Below are positions 10,921 to 24,420 of a stretch of DNA of 64,000 bases, piece by piece. The number at the start of each line of letters is the position of its first letter. Position 1 is the first letter of the stretch. A program made the position numbers and the translations under genes. The notes below the pieces were generated by a model. It saw only the letters and a list, made by a program, of their open reading frames with translations. It ran no database searches and had not been told where the DNA came from. Origin of the DNA: Aphrophora alni (taxonomy: Eukaryota; Arthropoda; Insecta; Hemiptera; Aphrophoridae); assembly GCA_963513935.1 (NCBI GenBank), contig OY740774.1, positions 24,447,949 to 24,511,948 of the forward strand, in the 5' to 3' direction.

Positions 10921-12816
10921 AGATATATAGTTTGAGGACATATGTATTTTCACATGAAGTCCTAATGTTCAGGTACAAGTAAATTTTTTTGAAAGTATCA
11001 TTGTTGTTGCCATCTACTGAGGTGATTTATTGTGCCCTTTATTTCCCTTCCACTCTTCTTATAAGGTTTGTTCTTCTAACATTTGAAAATCCTGCAGTGA
11101 TTACTCAAAAATGTCATGGCTCATCACTACTACATAAGAACAAAACCATCCTAAAATCCTGAACATACTTTGTTTTAAAGACATACTACTAAACGTGAAC
11201 TCTGTGGTCTTGTTGTGAAAAAGTGTCAATTGATTGAAGGGTAAATATATGCTCACCATTCCCATCTTACAATCGTATACCCTATTTTAATACTTCTTCG
11301 ATTATTTAATTCGATAAGAAAGATGTTTCAAAGAAGCATAAAGGGGTATGTGTTACACACAGAAAGAAAGAGAAAGAGTGCAGACTAGAAAGGTTAGAAA
11401 TAGAGCATCAACAGTCCAATGCACCTTGCTTAATACCAACACATATACTATTCTAAACTGCATGAAAATAAATACAATGGTGGGAAAACTAATTCACATT
11501 GAATAAGTGTTGTATTTCCAAATTATTCATCTTCTTATTGTCACAAAAATCTTGCAATTTACCCACATTATAATTTCTCGCACATATAAATAGTATGAAG
11601 AAAGTAAAATTAAAAACTAATAGATTTTTAATGTTGAATACAAAAAATGGCCGTGAGCTCAAGTGGATGGACAATAGTAGTTTTTGTAATGATGTCGATC
11701 ATTACAAAAATCATTTGCAAGATTTATTTATTGTTTTTGGTTTGCCGTCGATCTCTGATTTTCTCACAATTTTTGGGATTTTTTAATTTTAACTGTGATA
11801 GTTGTAGCCTTTCTTAAAACATAAGACCACACACACACATATATATTTCCATAACCTATACGCAGAGATTTTTTATAAAGTGTAAGACTTAAATAATTTA
11901 TTGTTTATGAATGTTGTGTTCTTTAGATCTAAGAACAAGCAGGAAATGATCAGTGATGTTATCAGGTGATATTTTCCGGATAGGCGGAGTTTTCTGACTC
12001 CATATACACTCCAAGAAAGGATTAGGGGGTTTTCTCACCTTTCGCACAGCTAATGTGTCTAAATAATCAAAGGTTTTCATAACACAGATTATTAATTTAA
12101 ATTTATTACAGATGTTATATTGGTATAACTCTTGGTACCTTTTAAAGGTACAAACAAAAACCTTAATTGGAAAATATGTGTGTGTACTACTTATATTTTC
12201 ATTGTGCGATTAGTCCATTGATAACACATAACAGGCAATTATTTTGATTTAATTTCATTTTTATGTTGCTGTTATTCTCTGTCAATGTGAGGTTATTTAT
12301 TATTTACAATATAACTAAATCGAATTAGATGATTTTATAAATCTGAGCTACAGCGGAAAATGGGTTAAATTTGACTGGAAAATTGATGACAAAGACTTAC
12401 ATAATATATGATTAAATAAGCACTGAACTAAAGTTTCAAAAATTTAATAACAAATATGCTACAATTGTTTCCCCTTGTAGCATCTTCAGTTCCCCAAAGA
12501 TGTACTATTATTAACATCAGTCATAAACCGTACTTTCTGAGGTGCATAGATCTGATAACAAATGTAATACAAATACCCATTTAAGGCCAACTATAGTTCT
12601 ACCACCTCTACTAGACTTAAGGGTACTGATTATGATTATCCCATATAGACAGTTGATACACCTTGCCGTCTATCCTTTGTTAGATAATACATACAACCAC
12701 AAATGCAAGCATGACTGGTAATTTTATATCAAACAATTGAACTATTATCGATCGATAATTTTACTTTTGATAGTTTTTTGAAAATTCCGAAGATATACAT
12801 TTTCTATTTCACATAA

Positions 12817-13030
12817 AGGTTGGAGTTTAATAGAGTACATAACCTATCACGTTTAGATTTTGTTGGATATGAGACACAGGCTTACCTTGGAAAGTGGTCA
12901 TTGGTATTACCTAGTAGAACACAAATAGAAAAAGAGACAATAAAACACTAAAATTCTGAAATTTTCATAAACACTGTTCATTTTCTCAAACAGTAGTGAG
13001 TATAAAAAGAATACTAAATTGATATGATTT
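12817..13030 (+). repeat. Half copy of the 7243-7800 foldback family
   Basis: Matches the left arm of the foldback repeat in order: GGAGTTTAATAGAG, GAGACACAGGCTTACC, TTGGAAAGTGGTCATTGGT, TAAAACACTAAAATTCTGAA, AAACACTGTTCATTTTCTCA and AGTATAAAAAGAATAC. The other arm is absent here. Same orientation as the left arm at 7243. Confidence 0.8.
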
Positions 13031-14249
13031 GGTTGTACTGTCTTATTTCCTGTCAATTACAGCTACCTCGCTTTTTCTTCCACACTGCCTTTTATATATT
13101 TGCCCATTTCAAAGCCAAAAATTTATTGGAAGCTTGAAAAGGAAAAAAACTTGCTTGATAACTTAAGCTTGTAAAAAGGCTTGATAAGTCTGAGCTTGTG
13201 TTTTAAAACTCTAATAATGCTTGATTGTAGCTCAAGCTCAGCTTGATTTACCGAGGTTCAAGCTTGACTGAAATTGAAAAACCTGTGTTCGACACCCTTA
13301 TTTTTCAGACACACTAGTTTTACTAAGTAACAGGAAGTTTAACCTGTTATATTTCAAGTGTTTCTGTTGGATTACATATTATTTATTCATCCATTTTAAG
13401 TGATGAAAAAAGTCATGTTTACACCTGGTAAATGTTAATTATTTTTACAAAAATAAATATTTTAACGTTTAAAAGTATTTTGACTTTTTCCTAGCATAAA
13501 TATACTTAAAACAAAAAAAGAATTTTAACAGATTAATAATTTACCCTAATAATGGAAATTAGGCGTTATTGGCCAGCTAGATATAACAGCGTGTTAAGAG
13601 TTCAAGTATTCATTTTGTCTACAGTAGAAATATATATAATATCCATAAATTATGTAGTAATTTATTGGAGAAAGGCACACTATAGAACTCAAAATAAAAC
13701 TAGAATACAACTGACGTTCGCATAGCTGGTGTTGGTGGTGTGCAGTGTTAGGAAATGCATGGGTTTTTGAACTAAGATGTTCCCAATATTTATAGTTTCA
13801 TTATCAATCACAAAACGGAATCAAATTACCTAACAGTGACTGTAAAATTGCTAACTCTTCCAACGCAGTATATGGAATTCACATGGCCTTTTAAAAGTGT
13901 GAATTCCCTTTCATAGGTAATATGAATGAGTGTAGAATTTGTTGTAAACAGTTTGTTAGTTTTATGGACTTTTAAAAGAAAATTCAAATTTTGTTGTAGC
14001 ACAGATGAAATAAAACATAATTAAATAATTATAATTTAGGATCTTGGTATAATCTAAGTTTAAAAATTTAAGTGTTCAACTTAATCAGTCTTAATAAAGT
14101 GATGCTAAACAGAAAAGAATTGAACTTACTGAGAATGGTCATTAAATATCTTTTTGCCTCTCAATATGTAAATAATTAATTATTCGATTTCATATAATTT
14201 GAACTTCTATTAACCACATATAATTTACACTATTTAATATAGAGTATTT

Positions 14250-14930
14250 TCAGGTATCAGAGTCAAAGACAGATTCGTGAATATACTGTTTACAGATGAG
14301 CAGGTTATTGTAGAAAATAATAAAGAAAAACTACAAATGTCTGTTCACAAATTACATTTTTTAGGTGCTACATACAATTTGGAAATATCACCATCAAAGA
14401 CCAAACTTCTGGCATTCTCTGGAAATTATCCCATAAGATCTACAATAATCCAAATTTAGAACAGGTGTCACATTTTTATTATTTTTTCTGTGATATTACT
14501 TATAAAAGGGATCATAATATTATCAACAAAGTAGATATCAGTGGGTTTATGGAACGATCAGGAAGACTCAAAAATTGAAAACATAAAGAAACACAGTTCA
14601 AATGTTGGGCATTACAAAATAAAGGTATTAGTGATTTGGAATGAAGATTCCTAGTTCCTATAAAGCTACACAAGGAGGGTCCAAATATGAAATAACGATA
14701 TTCGAGAAGAGTTTGAGATCCTTTCTATAACAGAACAATCTTCTCTGTATAAAGAAAAATGTAGGAATCGTTTAATGAGAATAGATGATGGAAGGTTACC
14801 AAAGAAGGCGATGATGTTTAAATCTAGTGGCAAGAGATGTTGGGCAGACCGAGGATAAGATTGGAAGCCCCAACAGACAGTTTGCCTAAACCTGGAATAA
14901 TATATAACAACTGTGACACATTTAAAGAAA
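14250..14930 (+). pseudogene. Non-LTR retrotransposon reverse transcriptase relic
   Basis: The first block reads FVNILFTDEQVIVENNKEKL (FTDE in place of the catalytic FADD), then HKLHFLGATYNLEISPSKTK, LLAFSGNYPIRS, LEQVSHFYYFFCDI and TYKRDHNIINKVD. This matches the RT thumb and C-terminal region of a common insect non-LTR family whose intact members read YLGCDISY and NKL. After 14570 only scattered pieces remain, for example GRPRIR near 14848. Multiple frameshifts and stops; dead copy in the LARP1 intron. Confidence 0.75.
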
Positions 14931-15301
14931 GTAAAAAGCTATTGACAAATTTTAAAGAAAAACTATTTTTCCTTTAAATGAACAGATACAAACATAAAAA
15001 TCTGAAATTTTACATTAACTTTACTTATATAGGTAAAACATGGATTACTAACACTTTATATTGGTTGTCTGTTGACATGGTATAGGTTTCCCTATGTCAT
15101 TCTATGCGCAGATCATAATTTATGCAGATTCATAATAATCAGTATTAATTTTATTGAAAATTGAGTACTTATTTATTTTTCTGATAAATTTTATTTTAAA
15201 TTCTCATTTATATTTAAGTATCATTTATTTATTGTAATTTAAAAAAATTAAAATACTATAATTTGTAAAATTACATATAAAAATATCTTATTTATTTCCA
15301 G

Positions 15302-15545
15302 GCAAGTGAAGAAGCTGAGGGTTTTTACAAAGGTCCACTTCGGGGATATTCAGGTAAACGTAGAAATCGTAGCGTGTCCGAAAGTTCTACTTGGGAAGGT
15401 ATGAATCATTCACGTGTGCGCAGGTACAGCGGCAGCGGTAGCGGAGGTGGAACTGGATCATCATCTCGAGGTAGAGCAGACTCAATTGGTTCACGACAAT
15501 TTGTATCTGATTCTCAAACCCCTCGTAGAAGATATAATTCAACTG
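15302..15545 (+). CDS. LARP1: LARP1 coding exon (basic, Ser/Gly-rich tail)
   Basis: Follows TTTATTTCCAG and ends at a GTAATA donor. In phase with the DM15 exon it reads ASEEAEGFYKGPLRGYSGKR, RNRSVSESSTWEGMNHS, RVRRYSGSGSGGGTG, SSSRGRADSIGSRQF and VSDSQTPRRRYNST. Arg/Ser/Gly-rich and probably disordered, as expected after the DM15 region. It ends after one base of a Gly codon completed at 16449. The ATG within it (15374) is an internal Met in the same frame and not a likely start. Confidence 0.9.
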
Positions 15546-16448
15546 GTAATATAAATTTAATTTTAAAATTACATTTTTATATTAAAGTAATATTTATGAG
15601 TTAATAAGTATACTTCTTAAAATGGTGTCTTATCCTAGTGAAATAGAATGTCTGGATAGTTGTTAGCTATCTTTATGCGACAATCAATACCTTTTAGTTC
15701 ATTGTGATAGAAGGCAAGGCAACATGTTTATTTTATCAGTTATTCATTAACTTGTTAAGTTCAATTATTGTGTTGTGTTGTTATTTTAGTTAATATTTTA
15801 TATTTGTTTCTCAGCATTTGTTTTATTTAATCAAATGAAATTCTGTTAAAAATTTCAGCTGGAACATATATAACCTCTCTTGTTCCAATTATTCGTTGAT
15901 TTAAACATTCGCCAAGTTCTTTCGTGTGTTTCTGCCTTTCCACATTTCATTTCTTTTAAATATTTCATGAAATTCCTCTCTACATCCTTCCTTACATCTT
16001 GACTTGAGCCTATCTTCTAACCTATTTTTCTGCTATAACAACTTCTTCCATTCTATTATGGATTCTATCATATCATTTCCCAACCATTTTCCCATTCCCA
16101 CACTTCTTTATTTCAGTGTTTTGAAATATATTTTTCTGTAATTTTGTAATATAAATACTCTTTTTATGCAAAACTGTGAATTAAGTCTTACATTATATGA
16201 ATATACAATCCAGCTAGTCTACCCCCAACAAAATAGTTTTCAAGTCTTGAATTATAAACTATTTAATTGAAAAGATATTATCCAAATAGTCTACCCCTAA
16301 CAAAATACAAACAATTAAAATATAAAACAGGGCAACATTTGCTGTTTAAATATTGTCTCTTGATTAAACCTAACTGTTTCTTTTAATTTTAATCAAACCA
16401 ACTAGAAATTGTTTTTAATGTTTATAAAGTTATTTTAATTTTTTCTAG

Positions 16449-16612
16449 GTACCGATATCAAAGTCAGAAGCAAATACAATTCAGAAAGCAGCAGTGACAG
16501 CAAACACAATATAATGAAATCAACAATGTCGCCGTCTTTAGCAAGGAAAAAACTTTCCGATCAGAAATTCCCTAAAGTTCAATTGGAACCTGAGAAAAAA
16601 TTGAAATCGTAA
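16449..16612 (+). CDS. LARP1: LARP1 terminal coding exon and stop
   Basis: Follows TTTTTTCTAG. It reads (G)TDIKVRSKYNSESSSDSK, HNIMKSTMSPSLARKKL, SDQKFPKVQLEPEKKLKS and the stop TAA at 16610-16612. Polar, Ser/Lys-rich C-terminus. The phase agrees with the preceding exon (one base carried over). This closes the LARP1 frame. Confidence 0.88.
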
Positions 16613-19600
16613 CCATTCTTCAGGATAAAAGTGGAAATGCTCGTGTGATTGTGTTCTGTGCGTAAATTCATCCTGTATTATTTAATTAGTCAAATAATTT
16701 ACACGAGTGTCTATTAGATTTCACATTCACTATTTCGTATCAGATGCAGTCCAGGCTAATCATCAAGCATAATCTACTTGGATTTCCTCAGGCGTTGGAA
16801 AAGAAAACGTTAAAAGTTCCTTTTGTCGCTCCCGAGTGATGAACCGTATCGAATATTCGCATGTATCATCTTACCGTGGCGTTCTGTCTAGATAGACCTA
16901 TTTGTAATAGACACACTTCATATAATATATCTACATATTTTATAGTTTCAATTTAGTGAAACGTGTGCAGAAATTAATATATCAAATGCTTTTAAACTGT
17001 GTTATCTAATTCAAATTTCTGATAGCACAAACTTTTCTCAGTTGCCATAGCATGGTTTTAGCCATAATTGTTTGACTTTTGTATTTTCTTCGTTTTCTGT
17101 CAAAAGTTCAATCAATTAGGACAAGAAATTTAGTTGTAGGATTCATATGGTGATGGAACATTTAAGTTTAGTCTTCCAAAACTTTAAACATTTTTATTAT
17201 CTGAGATAATTTTCAATCACCATGCTCAGTTTTACATTTTCATTAACGTCAAAACAATAACGTAAATTGATTTCCATAGATTTAAATTATATTCTATTTA
17301 CAATCAACTATTATTATTGTCTTGGTTATGGAATGATTTTAAATTTACAAGAAGATAAAAGGTGCTGCAATTTCTTACCATAATACTTGTTTAGTTATAT
17401 TTTGTTGTATGAATTTTTAAACCATTAATTTCAATTTTAATAATATTTAGTCATACTTTTAGTCGTTACAGTTTTGCTTTAAACATGTTTATTGTATTTG
17501 TGTTGTATATTGTATTTTACCTTTGTATAATATTTCATAAAAATTGGTTATTATGTAAAAAGGGTTTGTTGTTGTTTTTTTTTTAATATTCTTTGTTTCG
17601 ACACATTTTAGTCCCAACTTACTGAAAATATCACAACTTGGGTTAGAAGAATTTTTCAATTAGATTTAATTGTGTTATATATTTGTTGGGTTTCTTTCAT
17701 GACTTATTTATTCTGATGAATTTAAGAATTTCATTATTCAGGATTTTAATAAAAATGTAATACAAGAGTCCTTTTAAAAAAATAAACAATGGTGCAACAT
17801 TTATTAGAATCATTTTTTTGGTCTAATGTGTACGATAGAGATTGTATGCATAGAATATTGTGATTAAAAAAGTATATCGTGGACTAAAGTGTGTTTTCTG
17901 GTTATATAAGTTGTTGTTTTCTTCTTTTATTCTGTTTTATGTTGTTCGTAACCTACATAATATTCACCACAGTTACGAAATATTGTTCCCAGTTCTTTCA
18001 TGTTTTTCTGTACTATTAAAATAAATAATCAGAGTGACTCTTAAAATCTATAATTAAAAATGACAGTTGCAGACAAATGATATTTATGTAAGCGATAATT
18101 TTGAGCAATTGTAAATGTTGTGCAGAGTTAAACCAATGGTATTTTGCAGTTCCTATTATTTGTGTAAAATAGAAGAAAACTGTTAAATTCTAGAACTAAA
18201 TTGTATCGCTTCTAAATGTTTGTAATTCTGAACAATTTTATCTCAGTTGTTTTTATGTATTTTTTAAACTTTAAATATCAATTGTACCGGAAAATAGTTT
18301 TGACCAATATTTGTGCCTTTCTATTTTAATACTGTAAAAGATTATATATATCCAAGTTTTTCTTTTCTCTGTTTCAACAATTGCAAAGTTTGTCATACAA
18401 ATTAGAATATTTCGTCTAACTCTTTCAGTTAACAAATTTAATTCATACCTGCACAACAAAATAGCATTCAACCAAATTTTGTATTTACCCTTTTTTCAAT
18501 TTTGTTATAAAGTTGTGCTTGATCGTAGAGAAAATTTAGACATTGTGTGTAGCTTTTGTATATATATAATATATATATTAGGTTGTAAGTTTTAAAAACA
18601 ACTTATAATGTAAAAAAAATATATAACTTGGAAAAAATGTATTTAAAAAAATGGAATTAGAGTAAGTTTATAGAGTGATTGACTGAAGATTGGAGTGGAG
18701 TCCATCTGACTAGTTGTAGTCAATGTTGTAGACATAGTTTTCATCATATATTTAAGGTTTTCAAAATATCTTTTCCTATTTGTATTCAAATTACGGGATG
18801 TAGAAAAATTGCAGCGAATAAATTAAAGTAAACTTTGTTTTATAACCGGCTAAACATATCTCAGGGCTCTTGCAGGCTTATCTACAATTCTGTCTTTTTT
18901 CTAGTTTTATACAGAAAATGACAATTCTTAATTTTTAAAAGTTTTGTTGGAAACCGTTTTATTAATTTATTGCTCAACCGTAGCTAGTTTTGTAGATTTA
19001 GAATATTTCAGATTATTTTTAAATATTAACAAGATACATTGAACTTGTAATGACATAATACATATTTAAGAGGGTAAAGCAGTGTCTATATAACTATGTT
19101 AAATATGAGAACCATTAAATTTTGTTTTATACAGTTGTGTTACTATTAATTAATTGGATTTGTTATTTCAGTTATTTCCTTTTTTTTCTATAAAAAAAAA
19201 ATAATAATAATAACTAACTAGTCCCTAAAAATGTACTGATAAACATTTGTTTTTCTCTCATATCTTTATTTCTTTATCAATTTTATTTATTGTTATCTAA
19301 ATCTGCAATTTGTGTTAATATTTAATTTAATTATGTTTCAACCTTTCATTTTATTATATATTTAGTATTTCCTACAAAAGGTATAAATATATTTTACTAG
19401 CATGTAAGTGAAATATCTGAATTACATTTGGCTATGCGCCAATTTTTGTAGCTTATATATAGAACAGGTATATTTTTGTTCAGAAAAGAAAAGTTTGTAA
19501 ATAGTTGGAAATTAAATTATAACGAAGAAAGTATTTTTTCGCATAAATGAGAATATAATGAATTTTGTTTTTTTTTCTAGTTTTGCAATTAACAAAAATT

Positions 19601-22149
19601 ATAAGTTAAGTTGTATATATTGATCAAATTTGTATATTAAGGGTGGTGTTCAGCAAATTTTATATTGTTAAAATTAAAAGGAGATCAAATTTTGCTGGCA
19701 AATGTACACTAGTTTCTAAATGCTTACATGTTTCTAATAGCAGTCACTAACGAATTTGTCTTCATACAGATAATAGTTTACAAAACACTTTATACTGCTT
19801 CGAAAATAGCATCAAAATATTAATTAACAGAATAGTTTTTTGATCTTTTAAATCTGGTTTTAAATGATTGATCTCAACAAAATCATGGAATCTAAAAACT
19901 TCACCTTTAAATTTATTCTTAGATGACAGAAAGAGAGTTTCTATTGTAAATATTTATTACTGCCTCTTAGATCGAAGCTATTTTTCCTGCACAGTCATTA
20001 AATACTCAATTGAAAATGGTTAAATGATGAAGGATTTCCTTTATTTAACTACAGAAATTTGTTGAGCTATCTTGGAAAGTACTTCATTTGTTATGATCGT
20101 TTGGACACTTTCTTTGGAGATCGACATTCCAAATTAACAATTACATCAATATCTTAGTTATTTTCTATCATAGTTGAGTTGATAAGAAGAATTTAAATCT
20201 GAAAATGTTTACCTAATTTACCGTTAAAATTGAAAATAGCCACCATTTTGAAATTATTAATGGGATTTTTCAGAATTTCTGTGGTTTCCTATATGGGTAC
20301 ACAAGAGTTTGAGAAAATGTCAAGACCCTATCTTAAATTTTGATGTGGGTATTTAACTTTTATATTGATATTGGCATGTGAAAATTATTTTGTGAAATTT
20401 ACAATGATGTTTACATTGTAGTACATATGCCGAATAAATAAAACGAAAATTTGGTAGTTCTGTAATTTAATAGAATTAAACTTCAACGTAAATTCTCACA
20501 AATAGTATGTTAAAATTTGAAATAACTGATATTTTTTTCTTGATATAATATAAAACAAAGTAAAAAATATGTTTATTTTAAAGTATTGATTTTAAATCCA
20601 ATTACAATATTTCTAATAATTATTTTAAATGAATTCCAAATTACTACATGTAAGAAGATTTTTTTCCTGTTATATACTTGTCTGTTTCTTATTTGTTTTA
20701 ATTTCGTCATCTGAGAGATTGAAAAAAGAAAATAAATTTATATTTTTAACACGGTTAAATAAGCACTACTCTAAGCATTTCTGATTAGATATTTTTTCAA
20801 ACTAAATTTCTCGACATTTTCACCTTTCTTCTAATTTTGTAAGAAAAAAACTTAAAAGTCTTCTTTCCTAGATTGTTAACTTCTATAGAGTGTAAAACAT
20901 TGTTATCACTGAAAAATGACATTAAAAACGTAACATAGATTTAAAAAAAAGATAAATACTCAAGAAAGTTTAAAAAATAATGTTATTACTTTTGTAATTT
21001 TAATTATAGTTTGTTGTCTCAAAATCTGAAGGAAAACTTTTTAATTTAATTTATTGTGGTGAAGAATCATACATAATTGAAAAACGCACGTTAAATTGTA
21101 GAATACTACTGTAATCAAAATTTGTGTATATTAAAAAAAGTATTTAAAAAACTCTTTAAATATATTCTAAGGTTTCACGTCATTGAAGATTTTGTCATTA
21201 AACTATTATCAGTTTGTAATAATAAATTATTTAATTTCAGAATTTTAAAATGCTTTTACACATCGTAAGTTTATATGCATTTTTTGTATAGGTGTATGTA
21301 AGCACGTATATTATTGTGACTAAAGTATTCACTAATCATTGTGATCAATATCTCAACAAGTAATAATTAATTTTATTATATAAAAAAATTATCAAAACAC
21401 AGAATATCGGATATAACAAAAAATCTTTAATTTGTAATAAATCTAGAAATTGTGTATAAAGTTTGATTAAGTTCTCATTTAAAACAGCTAACGATAGTTT
21501 AGTGAGTGCCTTCTTTATGTGTCTGAATGTATTTAAAAGGCCCATCAAATATTAATCTGTAACTCTGTCCCGTCATTATTTCCTTATTAATTGGGATTTA
21601 ATTTGTGATATAATTCTTTTTATTACTTTGGAAGATTAACATAGTTTTAGTTTTCTGCGCTCTTAACTCACATGCAATAATAACTCTGTGATAACTTTAG
21701 AAGTAATAATGGCTTAATTTTTTTCTTGTACTTTAAAGGCACAAAATATTTCGGTCGTCAAGTTTGAATAATTTACATTGGTGGCGATTTAAATCGCTGC
21801 TGATAGAAACCTTCTACGTTTGAGTTCCAGGAATAATTTCTTTTTTGTGATATTGTAATTTCGTTGATTTGAATTATCCCAATTTAAACAAAAAATAATA
21901 TTCACTTTTTTACTGTGAAATGAAAAGTATGAAACCTTAAAAAAATTAGGTTATGTGAAACTCATAGATATCAAGGGAATTGTTTACAGATAATGATCTT
22001 TTAAATATTAACTACCAATAAAACTTATTGTGCATGTATTATAAATGTTTGAGATTTACTTTACTATGAAACTAGCAGGCACTTTTCAAAATTTCTGGGT
22101 ATTTGTGTTAAATGTAATCTCAAAATATACTTTTTTCCCCCTTAATGTT

Positions 22150-22320
22150 TAATAAACCAAAATATATCTCGGTCATCATCGAAATTGTAAAAAAAGAAGA
22201 AAAGACCATAAAATAAAGACCCCCCCTAGTACTCGAATGCACTAATAGTGTCAGACTCAAAAGATAATAATTTCAAATAGCTGATCAGCTAAAATCATTT
22301 GTTAGAATCGTAAGTATATA
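22150..22320 (+). repeat. SINE-like dispersed repeat, copy 1
   Basis: Shares with the copies at 24215 and 41160 the series CGGTCATCAT, then an A-rich stretch, GACCATAAAATAAAGACC, ACTCGAATGCACTAATAGTG and TCAAAAGATAATAAT. All three copies are in the same orientation. I see no RNA polymerase III box that would prove a tRNA-derived SINE. Confidence 0.6.
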
Positions 22321-23324
22321 TTTACAGAATGGTAAATTTACTTGTATATACAATAATAGAACTATTATAACAATCATATTTTAATTAATATTATCTCTAT
22401 GATGTAAATTGTGCATGAATAGCATTATACAATACCAAAACTTTCTTTTTATCGACATTTTTGTAATTTTCATTTAGAAATTTGACTGTTAAAAATTAAT
22501 TTCTATTACAAAATAATTTGTTTTGGTTTCTAAGTAGGTTTTGCTTAGTTTTTTAGGGAACAATAATTGTTTGTTGGTTTTGCATAAACTTGTTAGTTTT
22601 CATTGCAGTAATTAAATAACCTAATTTTCTGTGCGTTTCAAACTTTTTATTTTGAATTTTCATGGTGAAAATAATTAATATTGGGTAAAATATATATTTC
22701 AAGGTATGGTTTTAAACTAAGAATCATAATAATTTTGAATTTTGTTTTGATTATTATTTGTGGTAGTTAAATACTTTACCATAACCTCTAAACATTAATC
22801 GTGGATCACAAATAGTTTTGACATTTAAAAAAATGCATTCTTATAATTACCATTATTTGTTTAATAAGTACAATAATTGTATATTAATGGCTTCCAACCT
22901 ATTTAATTAAAATAAGGACAATACTAAAAATCTGATTTCCAAAAATTCAATATTACAACCTGGGTGATTCTTTCTCCACTTTGAATTTAAAATTTGACCA
23001 TTTTTATATTGTAATGAAGCTGATACTATTTCTAAAGTTATACAATGTAAATAAATTTGTAAATTATACATCAATTATTCCAATATTTACAATTTTTCGT
23101 TGTATTTCACAATTTGTTCACAGGTTTTTTTTGTGTGTATTACTCATTTTCTTTCCTTCTTTTTCTACAATTAGGGGGAAGGGTTGGGGTTATGTAGAAT
23201 AACAGTTATTATTAATGTAATTTTCTCTTGTAATTTTGTCATTGCGAGATATTGGTCTTTTTTGAAATGTGTGTTTATATAATAAAAATTCTGTGAGTAT
23301 GTTAGTGTTAAGTTAGTCATCATG

Positions 23325-23363
<39 letters not shown>
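23325..23363. repeat. (ATT)n microsatellite
   Basis: About 13 uninterrupted ATT units. Confidence 0.95.
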
Positions 23364-24214
23364 GTAGTTTTAAGGATAAAAAAAAACAACAAAAAAAGCT
23401 AAATAACAAAAAACTATAAAAAACACTTAAAAACCAATCTGTTGTGTTTTTATTTCTTTTTCCTTTTCTTGGTTGTGCATGGGAGATGGAGTTTTAGGAA
23501 ACATTATTTTAGAATAAACAAGATCTTACCGCCTTGGATGTGTTACATGGATTCAATACATCATGCCCATATACTAGCGATATATGGTAAGTTAGTTAAA
23601 CATTATCTTGTACTATCACCATTGTAGCGACTAAGATATTTTTATATTTCTCAGTCTTAATAGCAAAAGAGAACAATTTAAAAATTCTCTAACAAATTTT
23701 AAACTTCTAAATCTGGAAGTTAATTAAGTTCCTAGTTGAACAATTATTCTATGAAATACTTATTTAATGGGTAGTAGGAGTTCAATACACTTACTGAAAC
23801 AAGACCACTATAGTCAGAACATGCTGGCACTTGTATATACTGGTTTCAATAAAATGGGAAGCTTATTGTGTTCATTTCTATTTTTAATAATCACTATTGT
23901 TTTCCACATTTTCTAGCCCAGTAACGATCTATTTGGCAACAAGATTTGATTGATCGAAATTAATAATATATGTTCTGCCACTACTGACCGTTTCGAAATT
24001 TCTATTTTTTTTTAACTCGATTGTGTCTTTTAGTTAGTTTAATTTTTAGATTACAGCCTTTCTCTCCCACATATACTTTCCTACTGCTACAAGGCTGCTC
24101 TGTGTAAACAACTTCATCATTATGTTCGACCTTTGGATTGTATTGATCTGACATTGTCCAATAGTTTCAACTGTACTATAAATATTAATTTTTACCCCTT
24201 ATTTAGCAACGAAA

Positions 24215-24420
24215 AACCTCTGTGTGTTCGGTGCCCTATAAAAAAAAAGGAATAAAAGAGCATGAAATGAAACCATAAGCCCTCGAATATTCTAATAGTG
24301 TTTTGGTCAGAAGATAACAAGAGCTGGTCAAAAGACATCTGATAGAAAAGAGCGATCTAATCCAAGACTACATGAAAAAAGGTTGTTGATATAGATAGAT
24401 TGCCTCGGGATCTCTAGGCC
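24215..24420 (+). repeat. SINE-like dispersed repeat, copy 2
   Basis: Contains CTCGAATATTCTAATAGTGT, GGTCAGAAGATAACAAGAGC and ACTACATGAAAAAAGG, matching the copy at 41160 in order. Diverged. Confidence 0.6.

Larger units (their letters stand above)
9012..15301 (+). other. LARP1 intron, 6.29 kb
   Basis: GT at 9012 and AG at 15300-15301. It contains diverged inverted copies of a CTCGAGC/CAAGCTTGA-rich repeat (about 9290-9500 and 13130-13320), a hAT-terminus-like stretch near 10850, a 13-bp perfect palindrome (11681-11710), a half foldback copy and a non-LTR relic. From 9500 to 10600 and 11000 to 12800 I see mostly AT-rich DNA without a supported gene. Confidence 0.82.

Noticed and set aside
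11898..12080. 60-residue - strand frame with SPDNITDHFLLV, possibly an endonuclease SD.H motif
   Set aside because: Only one short motif matches and nothing around it supports a retrotransposon.
18271..18471. Open frame in LARP1 3' flank
   Set aside because: AT-rich, no motifs, no splice context; chance frame.
23171..23392. Frame with an Ile run
   Set aside because: Produced by the (ATT)n microsatellite.
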